Program-made: the position numbers and the translations under genes
Notes under the pieces: model-generated
Told to the model about the DNA's origin: nothing
What the model saw: only the letters and a program-made list of their open reading frames with translations
Database searches by the model: none
In this document: in pieces, positions 1 to 6,978 of the stretch
How the letters are laid out: every line of letters starts with the position of its first letter
Position numbering within the stretch: the stretch's first letter is position 1
DNA from: an uncultured Prevotella sp.
GTDB lineage: Bacteria; Bacteroidota; Bacteroidia; Bacteroidales; Bacteroidaceae
NCBI GenBank assembly: GCA_900555035.1
Contig: USJX01000038.1
Coordinates: forward strand, 1 to 25,657
Reading direction: 5' to 3'
DNA: 25,657 nt

Positions 1-300
1 ATATCTGGGGCTTCTTCTCATATCCCATAAATCTACGAAAATGACGAGGTCGTTGGCTTCGTCGTAGCGATAGATAATCTTCCAATTCTCCTTGATAATC
101 GCACTATGGTAAGGGCGGTGGAATCGCTTAAGCAATGGCTCTCTGGGTGAAGAAAGAGGATGAAGCATCAGGCGATGCTTGATGTCATCAAGCTCTTTAT
201 TAAACCGTTTTACTGAAGTAGCTCCAAATTCGGCTAGTGTGTAAACCACCATATCTCGAAGTTCCTTCTTGAAAGGGTCTAGTAATTTTATATGAGCCAT
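1..300 (-). CDS. RelE/ParE-family toxin, 3' end cut by window edge
   Basis: The reading frame from the ATG at 300 stays open to position 1, giving 100 residues with no stop; the C-terminus lies outside the window. The protein starts MAHIKLLDPFKKEL and has the RelE/ParE layout: an N-terminal helical hairpin (about residues 8-45), then a basic beta-sheet part with LLKRFHRPYHSAI and WKIIYRYDEANDLVIF, ending in DLWDMRRSPRY. In this family the beta-sheet face either cleaves mRNA at the ribosome (RelE) or poisons gyrase (ParE); the sequence alone does not tell which. It follows the acidic upstream gene with a 13-bp overlap, the usual antitoxin-then-toxin order, so the two should be translationally coupled. 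The family call is quite sure; the target is unknown. Confidence 0.8.
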   Translation of the reverse strand, partial: MAHIKLLDPFKKELRDMVVYTLAEFGATSVKRFNKELDDIKHRLMLHPLSSPREPLLKRFHRPYHSAIIKENWKIIYRYDEANDLVIFVDLWDMRRSPRY

Positions 301-575
301 AATCCTTCAGATTTAAGTTCTGCTATAAAATCATCAAAATCTGTAGCCTTGCCAGTCCTTTCATACTCTTCCTCAATAGCTTCAATCCTAGCCACGGCTT
401 CTTCTTCATTGGCCGGATGCCAGCCCACTGGAATCTTATTCCAGTCAATATCTTCTTCTGCACATTCATCTTCGGGAAGTGCCATGGCGGCATTTCCGTG
501 ATAGGCTGGTGCTGACTCTGCTACGAAAGCTGCATCTTTCTGCTCTTCTGGCAATGTATATCTTTTCTCTTTCAT
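288..575 (-). CDS. Acidic antitoxin partner of the RelE/ParE toxin
   Basis: A 95-residue acidic protein whose stop overlaps the toxin start by 13 bp. The N-terminal part (MKEKRYTLPEEQKDAAFVAE) is followed by an Asp/Glu-rich middle and a C-terminal helix-forming stretch (about residues 56-92, EEEAVARIEAIEEEYERTG then DFDDFIAEL). Acidic charge, small size and position before a RelE/ParE toxin indicate an antitoxin that wraps the basic toxin. I see no ribbon-helix-helix or HTH motif, so autoregulation through its own DNA-binding domain is not evident. The function is inferred mainly from position; the protein itself is not one I recognise by name. Confidence 0.72.
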   Translation of the reverse strand: MKEKRYTLPEEQKDAAFVAESAPAYHGNAAMALPEDECAEEDIDWNKIPVGWHPANEEEAVARIEAIEEEYERTGKATDFDDFIAELKSEGLWLI

Positions 576-598
576 AAGCTTGTGTATTTAATCTGCTG

Positions 599-630
599 CA
601 AATATACGGCTTTTATCTGAATGATGCAAG
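599..630 (-). promoter_or_regulatory. Probable promoter of the toxin-antitoxin operon
   Basis: On the minus strand a -7 box TATATTTG (606-599) lies 20 nt downstream of CTTG (630-627), close to the Bacteroidetes TTTG/TAnnTTTG promoter. It is 24 bp from the antitoxin ATG. Confidence 0.6.
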
Positions 631-641
631 AAAAAAAAAGA

Positions 642-679
642 AAAAAGCTTTGAAAACGATCTCATTTTCAAAGCTTTTT
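642..679. terminator. Strong hairpin terminator after the ATPase gene
   Basis: A perfect 15-bp inverted repeat (642-656 and 665-679) with an 8-nt loop. Because the arms begin and end with A5/T5 it could work both ways, but the long T tract follows on the minus strand, so it mainly ends the ATPase transcript coming from 722. No gene lies in 576-721. Confidence 0.85.
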
Positions 680-721
680 CCTTTTTCTGTACGTATTGCT
701 TAAAGTATAGTTATACCATTG

Positions 722-2074
722 TCAAATGATGGTATTGTTTATACTATCCAGGAATACTTCCAGATAACCGGCATAATATAGCGGAATATTATATAAAGTG
801 AAAGACTTACCTTTCTGAGTCGTAACGGTATCCGAGGTCATCGGACCATTCCAGAGACGCAGTGCTACCTTCTCTTTCGATTCATCCATAAAGAGATGCA
901 AGGAACGGAGTTTGGCATTGCTACCGGTCTTTACTTCTATCGGAATCAGGTGCGACCTGTATCTTATCAGAAAGTCTATTTCTGCCTGAGAGTTCTTGGC
1001 TTCACGTACCCAAAACATTCTTTTTTCGCCAAACATAAACGTTGAGCCTAACAATTCCTGCCCAACAATATGCTCTGCTATGTCACCATTCCAAAGTTCA
1101 TCGGTGTCTTTGCTGAAAAGCAGATCTTCTTGTATGCCTGCAACATAATTCACCAAGCCCGTATCTATCCATAACAACTTAGGACTTTTCTTCAAGTCGG
1201 GCAAAATCGGAAATGACGCTGTTGTTTGAGGATATACCAACTCCAATAAAAGCGTTTTCTCCAATATCCGGAAAGCATTGCCTGTGTCTGCCGCCTTGAA
1301 AGAAGAACCTGTGAATTTGGAAAACTGGATTCGGTGGGCAGCAAATGTCCAGCCATAGTTCAGAATGTATCGGATGGCATCTTGCTCCTTGGGTTTACTG
1401 GCGTATTTTTCCACATCGTCCCGATAGCCTGAAAGCAGCGCATTAAACACCTCATTCAGCCTGACAATATCCTTATACTTGGCATAATTGGCTACAGCCT
1501 CCGGCAGACCTCCCACAATCATGTACTTCTTGAACCACTCCATGGCCGAAGAATGCAAAGAAGCTGGCAAGGACATGTTTTCTATACTGTCAGCCATCAG
1601 TTTCTGCCCCATGGCACGAAGAAACTCTACGAAAGTACATGGATGCAAAGCCATATATTCTACACGGCCAACAGGGAAAGAGATATGTCGGCCCATCAGA
1701 CTTTCCAGCAAAGAACCCGCTGCTATCACATAGATTTCAGGATGAATCTCATAGAAGTAGCGCAAGGTTTGCACAGCCTTCGGCTCATTTTGTATCTCGT
1801 CGATAAAAATCAAGGTGCGCTTTCCGAAATCCAACGGTTCATTAGCTTTGAGATAAATTCCTGCCAATAAATCTTCGAAAGAATAGTCTGCAGCAAACAG
1901 CTCTGCATATTCCTTCTCCTCCAGGTTCATATAAATATAGGTATCAAACTCCTTGGCAAACAACTTTACCAATGTTGTCTTACCCACCTGTCGAGCCCCT
2001 CGCAAAACCAGCGGTTTACGATCTTCCTTTTTCGCCCAATGGCGAAGATATTTGATGGCGATTCTTTCAAACAT
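722..2074 (-). CDS. DUF4143-type AAA ATPase
   Basis: About 450 residues from MFERIAIKYLRHW. An in-frame ATG 15 codons upstream (2119) would add MIIWIRHNRIFKDKC; I prefer 2074 because members of this family usually start just before the 'RKPLVLRGARQVGKTTL' region. Visible motifs are the Walker A GARQVGKTT, Walker B TLIFIDEIQNEP, a sensor-like VIAAGSLLESL, and a C-terminal part with the spacing of a PD-(D/E)XK-like fold (E-ID, then IPIEVKTGS), as is usual for DUF4143. The family is common in Bacteroidetes in variable copies and its physiological role is poorly known. The gene is single, with its own promoter and terminator, and is divergent from the monooxygenase-like gene across a repeat-bearing spacer. 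Confidence 0.88.
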   Translation of the reverse strand: MFERIAIKYLRHWAKKEDRKPLVLRGARQVGKTTLVKLFAKEFDTYIYMNLEEKEYAELFAADYSFEDLLAGIYLKANEPLDFGKRTLIFIDEIQNEPKAVQTLRYFYEIHPEIYVIAAGSLLESLMGRHISFPVGRVEYMALHPCTFVEFLRAMGQKLMADSIENMSLPASLHSSAMEWFKKYMIVGGLPEAVANYAKYKDIVRLNEVFNALLSGYRDDVEKYASKPKEQDAIRYILNYGWTFAAHRIQFSKFTGSSFKAADTGNAFRILEKTLLLELVYPQTTASFPILPDLKKSPKLLWIDTGLVNYVAGIQEDLLFSKDTDELWNGDIAEHIVGQELLGSTFMFGEKRMFWVREAKNSQAEIDFLIRYRSHLIPIEVKTGSNAKLRSLHLFMDESKEKVALRLWNGPMTSDTVTTQKGKSFTLYNIPLYYAGYLEVFLDSINNTII

Positions 2075-2164
2075 ACATTTATCTTTAAAAATTCGGTTAT
2101 GTCTTATCCAAATGATCATATTGAAAGATAGTTTTCAGAAATCAAATGCATTAAAAACATGGTG

Positions 2165-2195
2165 CAAAGATACAACTTATTTTCAAGAATCCAAA
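2165..2195 (-). promoter_or_regulatory. Promoter of the DUF4143 ATPase gene
   Basis: Minus strand TTTG (2195-2192), 19 nt, TATCTTTG (2172-2165). The expected start of transcription near 2160 precedes both candidate start codons (2119 and 2074). Confidence 0.75.
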
Positions 2196-2215
2196 CAAAA
2201 CTAGCAAGAAATAAG

Positions 2216-2323
2216 CATTTCCAAACCAAAATATCCGTTGTTTCGACACATTTCCAAACCAAAAACTCTCAGATTTCGATGCATTTCCAAACCAAAAATA
2301 CGAAAAGCCGAAGCATTTCCAAA
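2216..2323. repeat. 33-bp-period direct repeat array in the ATPase/monooxygenase spacer
   Basis: The 16-mer CATTTCCAAACCAAAA occurs perfectly at 2216, 2249 and 2282, and a shortened copy (first 10 nt) starts at 2314, so the period is 33, 33 and 32 bp. The bases between copies are less conserved. The array ends 21 bp upstream of the -33 element of the ATPase promoter and about 130 bp from the monooxygenase promoter. Together with the promoters it fills the 2075-2504 spacer. Its helical phasing (about three turns) suits a protein-binding array; no function is known to me. Confidence 0.85.
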
Positions 2324-2429
2324 GTACAAACTATCTTCTTCTTCTGCACATTCATCACGCTTTTTATCTTAATGACACAAGAAAAAATGGAAAAACTTCT
2401 AATTTTAACAAAAATATAATGTATAATTA

Positions 2430-2460
2430 GTTGGAGATTCATAAAAAAATGGTAATTTTG
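2430..2460 (+). promoter_or_regulatory. Promoter of the monooxygenase-like gene
   Basis: GTTG (2430-2433), 19 nt, TAATTTTG (2453-2460), followed by CAACC. The gene starts 44 bp downstream. Confidence 0.7.
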
Positions 2461-2504
2461 CAACCAGTAATTGAATACAAAATCAATATTAAAAATAAAG
2501 AACT

Positions 2505-2789
2505 ATGATTAGATTAAATGTGTTTTTTGAGAAGAAGGAGGAGGTAAAGGTTGAGGAAATCAACGCTTTATGCAAGGAACTGGTAGAGAAGTCTTTGAAG
2601 GACCATGGTAATATTGCCTACGACTATTTCACCAGTGGAACTCGTAATGGGGTGATGATGATCTGCGAGACATGGGAGAACGAGGAAGTTCTGAAAGCTC
2701 ACATGGCTTCTGAGCATTTCACTACATTGGTTCCAAAGATTGAAGCTCTTACCAAGAACGGCTTGAAACTGGAGCAGTTCACTTTCTAA
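2505..2789 (+). CDS. Putative quinol monooxygenase (ABM/YgiN-like)
   Basis: A 94-residue ferredoxin-like alpha/beta protein of the antibiotic biosynthesis monooxygenase (ABM) superfamily. It has the family pattern: a first strand (MIRLNVFFEK), a helix with acidic residues, the strand NIAYDYFTSG, then the typical MMICETWENEEVLKAHMASEHF segment with the conserved His (H71) and Phe. Related proteins act on quinones or small aromatic or haem-type substrates as dimers without metal or flavin; substrate here cannot be told. It is a single gene with its own promoter, read towards the carbonic anhydrase. Confidence 0.8.
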   Translation: MIRLNVFFEKKEEVKVEEINALCKELVEKSLKDHGNIAYDYFTSGTRNGVMMICETWENEEVLKAHMASEHFTTLVPKIEALTKNGLKLEQFTF

Positions 2790-2801
2790 ATCTTTTCAGA
2801 C

Positions 2802-2844
2802 ATCAGCCAGTGGTGATACTTTATGTTCTTCATCACTGGCTGAT
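2802..2844. terminator. Hairpin between convergent genes
   Basis: An 11-bp perfect stem (2802-2812 with 2834-2844, ATCAGCCAGTG/CACTGGCTGAT) in the 77-bp gap between two convergent genes. There is no strong T tract on either side, so it is a weaker candidate, perhaps a 3'-end stabiliser. Confidence 0.55.
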
Positions 2845-2866
2845 ATCTCATTGTTATTATATAGTT

Positions 2867-3412
2867 CTATTTTACTTCTGTGAGCTTACCCGTCTGGGAA
2901 TCGATGATATAACCATGCAGATTGACATCCTTTGGTACAAGAGGGTGAGTACGGATGGTATTGATCGTATTTCTTACAGAATCCTCGGTGTCGTGGAATC
3001 CCTCCAGCCAATGGTCTAGGTCGATGCCGCAAAGTCCGATGGTGTCGATAACATCCTGTTGGATGCCACGCTTGAGCATCAATTCCTTCATCTGCTGGCC
3101 GTTCATGTGGCAGGCACCGCAGTTGGAGTGGGCGATGACCATGATTTCCTCTACACCCAGTTCGTAAATGGCAACCAGAAGGCTGCGCATGGCGGAGTCG
3201 AATGGACTGATAACCAGTCCACCTGCATTCTTGATGAGCTTGGCATCTCCATTCTTCAATCCCAAGGCTGCTGGCAGAAGCTCTGTCAGGCGGGTATCCA
3301 TACAGGAAAGGATGGCAAGCTTCTTGTCTGGGTATTTGCTCGTAAGATACTTCTCGTAACCCTTGCTAGCTACGAATTCCTCGTTGTACTTGATAATTTC
3401 CTCTATAATCAT
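2867..3412 (-). CDS. Beta-class carbonic anhydrase
   Basis: 181 residues; converts CO2 and water to bicarbonate using a zinc ion in the cytoplasm. Zinc ligands are visible as C37 (in SCMDTRL), H95 and C98 (in AHSNCGAC), with the D39/R41 dyad of the family. The compact size and the NAGG motif (residues 62-65) fit the bacterial short beta-class. The gene starts 33 bp after the stop of the PHP phosphatase gene with no promoter visible between, so the two probably share a transcript. In gut Bacteroidales such enzymes supply bicarbonate to carboxylases in the fumarate/propionate pathways (general knowledge). Confidence 0.93.
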   Translation of the reverse strand: MIIEEIIKYNEEFVASKGYEKYLTSKYPDKKLAILSCMDTRLTELLPAALGLKNGDAKLIKNAGGLVISPFDSAMRSLLVAIYELGVEEIMVIAHSNCGACHMNGQQMKELMLKRGIQQDVIDTIGLCGIDLDHWLEGFHDTEDSVRNTINTIRTHPLVPKDVNLHGYIIDSQTGKLTEVK

Positions 3413-3445
3413 AGTAGTGCAAATGAAATGTGAAACGAATTTTTC

Positions 3446-4168
3446 CTATTTCTCAGGGGTAGGCTTGAGATAAGTCATGAATTTCTCCGGCTGATAGTTG
3501 AGAATCAGTTCTTCCGGGAACTCAGCTTTCTCTACCAGCGGCATGATGTTGCTGTAGTCGGCTATCATGGCAGAGAAGTGGGCATCACTTCCGAAGATGA
3601 CAGGGGTCTCGTACTTCTTGGCAAGTTCCAGCAGTTCCAGGTTATTGGGAGCTGCCACCGTCTTGTGGCGGATGGGAGCCATGGAGTGGTTATTGATTTC
3701 GAGCAGGGTATGTGTCTCCTTGGAAACCTTCATCAGAGCCTCGAAGTCCAGTTCTGCCGTTCCATCTCCAGGATGGGAGATAATCTGCACGAATGGATTG
3801 CGCATGGCATTGATGACACCCTGCGTGCTCTCTTCCTTGGTTCCTCCCTGCCAGCAAAGGCTATGAATGCCAGCGATTCGGATATCAAGTATGCGCCAGT
3901 AATCCTCATCGAGGTCAATATCGCCCTGGGTATTGAGGATGTTGAGTTCTGCTCCCAGCATCAGCTTGATTCCGTAGAGCTGACGGGGAACGCAATGCAG
4001 GTTTCTGAAATAGATGGGATCACAGGTGCCTGGAATGTGAGGTCCGTGCTCTGTGATTCCCAGTATTTCCAACCCCTTTTCTTTTGCAGCCATGGTCATT
4101 TCCTGCAAACTGCTGAAGGCATGACCCGATGCTATGGTATGTGTATGAACGTCTAATAATGTTTTCAT
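3446..4168 (-). CDS. PHP-domain phosphatase (YcdX-like)
   Basis: 240 residues. The full set of PHP metal ligands can be placed: H8 and H10 (VHTHT), H16, E40-H41 (TEH), E74 (GAELN), H102 (GIHS), H132 (ISHPGD), and D195/H197 (SDAH). All but the last pair are offset by +1 from the trinuclear-zinc protein YcdX of E. coli, so hydrolysis of a phosphate ester is likely; the natural substrate is unknown. It is not the histidinol phosphatase of a his operon, as no his genes are near. The -7 promoter box ends only 4 nt before the ATG, so the mRNA should be leaderless or nearly so. First gene of an operon with the carbonic anhydrase. Confidence 0.88.
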   Translation of the reverse strand: MKTLLDVHTHTIASGHAFSSLQEMTMAAKEKGLEILGITEHGPHIPGTCDPIYFRNLHCVPRQLYGIKLMLGAELNILNTQGDIDLDEDYWRILDIRIAGIHSLCWQGGTKEESTQGVINAMRNPFVQIISHPGDGTAELDFEALMKVSKETHTLLEINNHSMAPIRHKTVAAPNNLELLELAKKYETPVIFGSDAHFSAMIADYSNIMPLVEKAEFPEELILNYQPEKFMTYLKPTPEK

Positions 4169-4172
4169 ACTG

Positions 4173-4203
4173 CAAAGGTACGGATAAAGTTTGAAAAAGC
4201 AAA
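4173..4203 (-). promoter_or_regulatory. Promoter of the PHP phosphatase-carbonic anhydrase operon
   Basis: Minus strand TTTG (4203-4200), 19 nt, TACCTTTG (4180-4173): a full-consensus Bacteroidetes promoter. Only CAGT separates the box from the ATG. Confidence 0.8.
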
Positions 4204-4258
4204 GATTCTTCGGGCTTTTTCTCTTTTTCGGGTTGTTTTAGGTTGCTGAATAACAAAA

Positions 4259-4291
4259 ACGGCTGCCAGTTTATAAGAAACTGACAGCCGT
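4259..4291 (-). terminator. Intrinsic terminator of the efflux operon
   Basis: A 14-bp stem (4259-4272 with 4278-4291) and 5-nt loop. The one mismatch becomes a G-U pair in minus-strand RNA, and the minus strand then reads GTTTTTGTT. It ends the efflux operon 15 bp after the last stop. Confidence 0.88.
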
Positions 4292-4305
4292 AATGATAAT
4301 AGGTT

Positions 4306-5847
4306 TTATTTCGCAAATCCTTTCTTTTTCTTCATCCTCTTACCCACGAAGTTCCAGGAAGGCATCTTCTTCAGGGTACTTCTCACGGGCTGTACATCCC
4401 AGAGTAAGAAGATGATCAGCACGGCAATGCCGATGAGACAGGTGACGCCATAGAGATTCCGGATGCTGAGCATCAGAAGATTGGTGGCATCGTAGGGCAA
4501 GCCGCGCGACATGTTGTCTGCCATCTGATAACGGAGCCCGAAACTGTAAAGGCCTGAACACATTGCCGACATCGGACCGTTGCGGATGATGCCTGCCATC
4601 GTCAATCCCATGAAGAAATGCTGGAACGGCATCAGTTCTTCCAGATACACGGTGAGCATGCAGAAGAAGATGGCGTTGCCGAAGCTTCTGAGAAAACAGG
4701 GCAGATAGAGTGCCTCGATGTTGAGACCCGGATTGATGAGGAAATACATCATCACAGGATAACATACCATCGTTGCTACACCTATCGTGAGCAGACGGGT
4801 GTATTTCTGACAGAGCACCTTGCACCAGAAAAGGCAAAAAAGGCAACCGGCAAGGGCACCCACCCATTCCACGAAGTTGAGCACATTGGTTGTGATGGCA
4901 CCGAAATGCAGCACGCCACCCGTAAAGGCGGTTTGCAGCACTTTAGGCGTACTGCCCATGAACTCTACGAAGGCGAAGAGAATGAGCAGTGGGACGAGTC
5001 GCTTATACTTCCACGCCGCCGGCTCGATGTAAGGGTGACGGATGTGGAGCTTTCGCTGGATGCAGAAATATCCGGTAAATATAAAGAGCAGTACATCCAT
5101 CTGCATGATCTTCGAATCGAGCCAGTTGTAGTGCTCGCCATAGGTGAAGAAGATGATGAACTCCAGCATCCATGCCGACCACAGGGTGCAGCCCAGATAG
5201 TCGATACTGATGAAGGGCAGGGGTTTCATGAAGTGGAAGTCGTGGGTGGTGACATACACGATGAATGCCACCAGAAGCAGGGCTCCCGTCATCGCCCAGT
5301 TGATGATGCGCCAATCCTGATAGATATAAATCAGGTGTTCGGTGACCCAGGGCGAGAGGAACATGTTTCCCAGTACGATGCAGTAGAGCAGGGGGAAGAA
5401 GATGGTGAAATCGCGCTTGGAGGTCATCCACAACTGGATGGTGCTCATACATTCGAAGGTTCCGCAGAGCTTGAAGAAGCCTGCGATGTAAGCGAGAATG
5501 CACATCAAGGGTACCGAGTCGGTCCACATGATGAGGAAATTGCAGGTTGCCACTACCAGTGCCGCATTCAGCAGGAGCTGGCGGTTGGTAAAGTGGAACT
5601 TCATCTTGAAGAGGAAGGGGAATGGCATCGCCACGCCCACCACGTTGAACATGATGATCATGAGCACGTCTTCTCTCATCAAACTGTATTCGCCCATTAC
5701 CTGGCTCATGGCTCCTCCATAGATTCCGCCCGACATCAGGAAGATGAAGGCGAAGAGGAGATAAATCCATGGCTGTAACCGGCGAGGAATATATCCATTG
5801 AACGATGGAACCTGGAAGGGTCCCTGAAGCATTGGAGGTCCTGGCAT
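4306..5847 (-). CDS. MFS efflux transporter, EmrB-like partner of the tripartite pump
   Basis: 513 residues with about 12-14 hydrophobic helices, starting near residue 27 (WIYLLFAFIFLMSGGIYGG) and ending before a basic tail (KRMKKKKGFAK). It is the last gene of a tolC-emrA-MFS operon, the arrangement of EmrAB-TolC type pumps that move drugs or lipophilic acids out through inner and outer membranes together. The large number of Trp, Phe and Met residues and the lack of a clear motif A make it a divergent MFS member, as is common for Bacteroidales copies. Substrate unknown. The 71-bp gap to emrA holds AT-rich palindromic repeats. The long plus-strand frame across it is a shadow. Confidence 0.82.
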   Translation of the reverse strand: MPGPPMLQGPFQVPSFNGYIPRRLQPWIYLLFAFIFLMSGGIYGGAMSQVMGEYSLMREDVLMIIMFNVVGVAMPFPFLFKMKFHFTNRQLLLNAALVVATCNFLIMWTDSVPLMCILAYIAGFFKLCGTFECMSTIQLWMTSKRDFTIFFPLLYCIVLGNMFLSPWVTEHLIYIYQDWRIINWAMTGALLLVAFIVYVTTHDFHFMKPLPFISIDYLGCTLWSAWMLEFIIFFTYGEHYNWLDSKIMQMDVLLFIFTGYFCIQRKLHIRHPYIEPAAWKYKRLVPLLILFAFVEFMGSTPKVLQTAFTGGVLHFGAITTNVLNFVEWVGALAGCLFCLFWCKVLCQKYTRLLTIGVATMVCYPVMMYFLINPGLNIEALYLPCFLRSFGNAIFFCMLTVYLEELMPFQHFFMGLTMAGIIRNGPMSAMCSGLYSFGLRYQMADNMSRGLPYDATNLLMLSIRNLYGVTCLIGIAVLIIFLLWDVQPVRSTLKKMPSWNFVGKRMKKKKGFAK

Positions 5848-5849
5848 TT

Positions 5850-5922
5850 TCTATAATTTATAGTTTATAATTTATAGTTTATAGAACATTCTATATTGTT
5901 TATAGTTTATAGAACATTCTAT
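5850..5922. repeat. AT-rich direct repeat with twin palindromes between emrA and the MFS gene
   Basis: Two identical 24-bp copies at 5871-5894 and 5899-5922, 28 bp apart. Each ends in the palindrome ATAGAA-CA-TTCTAT (5881-5894 and 5909-5922). The second copy overlaps the emrA stop codon. A related run of TTTATAG/TTTATAA units precedes them (5850-5880). Confidence 0.85.
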
Positions 5923-6956
5923 TTAATGTGAACCTTGGTTTCTACATTCAGTCCGGCACGGAGCAGGGCTATCTGTTTCGGGTCATTGTCCTTGGTAAGG
6001 GCGATGCGAACAGGCACACGCTGCTCTACCTTTACGAAGTTGCCGGTGGCATTATCCACAGGAATCATGGAATAGGCATTGCCGGCTGCGGCAGAAAGGG
6101 CTTCTACCTTGCCATGGAATACTACACCCGGGATGGCATCGGCGGTGAAATCTACTGTCTTGCCCACGGTGATGCCGTCCATCTGAGTCTCACGATAGTT
6201 GGCTACCACCCAAACATCATTGTCATCCACGATGCGGGCGAGCATCTGACCAGGCTGTACCAGCTGTCCCTCGTGAATATCCTTTCTTCCCATCACGCCA
6301 TCGCAGGTTGCCACGATTACGGTATAGGAAAGGTTGAGGCGAGCCAGGTTGAGCTGTGCCTCTGCCACGCTCTCTCCGGCACGTGAACCGCCGAGCTGCT
6401 GGGTCTGTACATTGCGAACCGATGCGGCACTAGCCTTGCGGCTGCTTGCCTGCTCATAACGCGCCTTGGCTCCCAGATAGCGGGCATAGGCATTGTCGTA
6501 TTGCTGACGGGTTACCGCATCCTTCTTCATCAGGGCTGCAAAGCGGTCGAAGTCCTGCTTGGCATTCATCATATCCACACGAGCCTCCTCGATGCCGGCA
6601 GCCGCTGTCTGTACATTGGTATTGGTGGTGCCCATGCTGGCGGTTACCACCGAAGAACTTGACTTGGAGCCACGCAAGCCGGCTTCTGCCTGAGCCACAT
6701 GCAGACGGAACTCTGCATCCTCGATGATAACAAGGGTATCGCCCTTCTTTACGTGCTGATAGTCGTTGAAACGAATCTCCTTGATGAATCCCGGTACACG
6801 GGTATTGATAGGGGTGATATGGCGGTTTACCTGTGCATCATCTGTGTAAGCCACATCGCTGCCATGATAGAAATGGCTGAAGCACCAGCCGATAGCTCCC
6901 AGAAAAAGGAGGATAATCACTACATTATATATTCTCTTGATAATCTTCTTGCTCAT
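5919..6956 (-). CDS. HlyD/EmrA-family periplasmic adaptor of the efflux pump
   Basis: 345 residues: a short basic N-terminus, one membrane anchor (about residues 10-28), then the HlyD layout. The first lipoyl half contains NTRVPGFIKEIRFND and VKKGDTLVIIED (about 51-80), a long Ala/Gln-rich coiled-coil hairpin spans about 81-205, the second lipoyl half reads DGVMGRKDIHEGQLVQPGQ, and a beta-barrel part follows. It joins the inner-membrane MFS pump to the TolC-like channel. It starts 22 bp after the tolC-like stop, so co-transcription is clear. The stop is TAG, which matters for reading the fucI nonsense codon in this window. Confidence 0.92.
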   Translation of the reverse strand: MSKKIIKRIYNVVIILLFLGAIGWCFSHFYHGSDVAYTDDAQVNRHITPINTRVPGFIKEIRFNDYQHVKKGDTLVIIEDAEFRLHVAQAEAGLRGSKSSSSVVTASMGTTNTNVQTAAAGIEEARVDMMNAKQDFDRFAALMKKDAVTRQQYDNAYARYLGAKARYEQASSRKASAASVRNVQTQQLGGSRAGESVAEAQLNLARLNLSYTVIVATCDGVMGRKDIHEGQLVQPGQMLARIVDDNDVWVVANYRETQMDGITVGKTVDFTADAIPGVVFHGKVEALSAAAGNAYSMIPVDNATGNFVKVEQRVPVRIALTKDNDPKQIALLRAGLNVETKVHIK

Positions 6957-6978
6957 TGCTTTATTTATTTTATTGTTT

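Noticed and set aside
2216..2323. Repeat array read as a CRISPR
   Set aside because: The repeats are only 16 bp with 17-bp gaps, the gaps are partly alike, and no cas gene is near.
2159..2419. 86-codon plus-strand frame with HFQTK repeats as a gene
   Set aside because: It overlaps the ATPase promoter and repeat array, ends in AT-rich low-complexity sequence, and has no promoter of its own.
4618..5778. Long plus-strand open frame (386 codons) opposite the MFS gene
   Set aside because: It is rich in His, Glu and Gln in a pattern that mirrors the membrane protein codons on the other strand; it has no promoter and no family resemblance.
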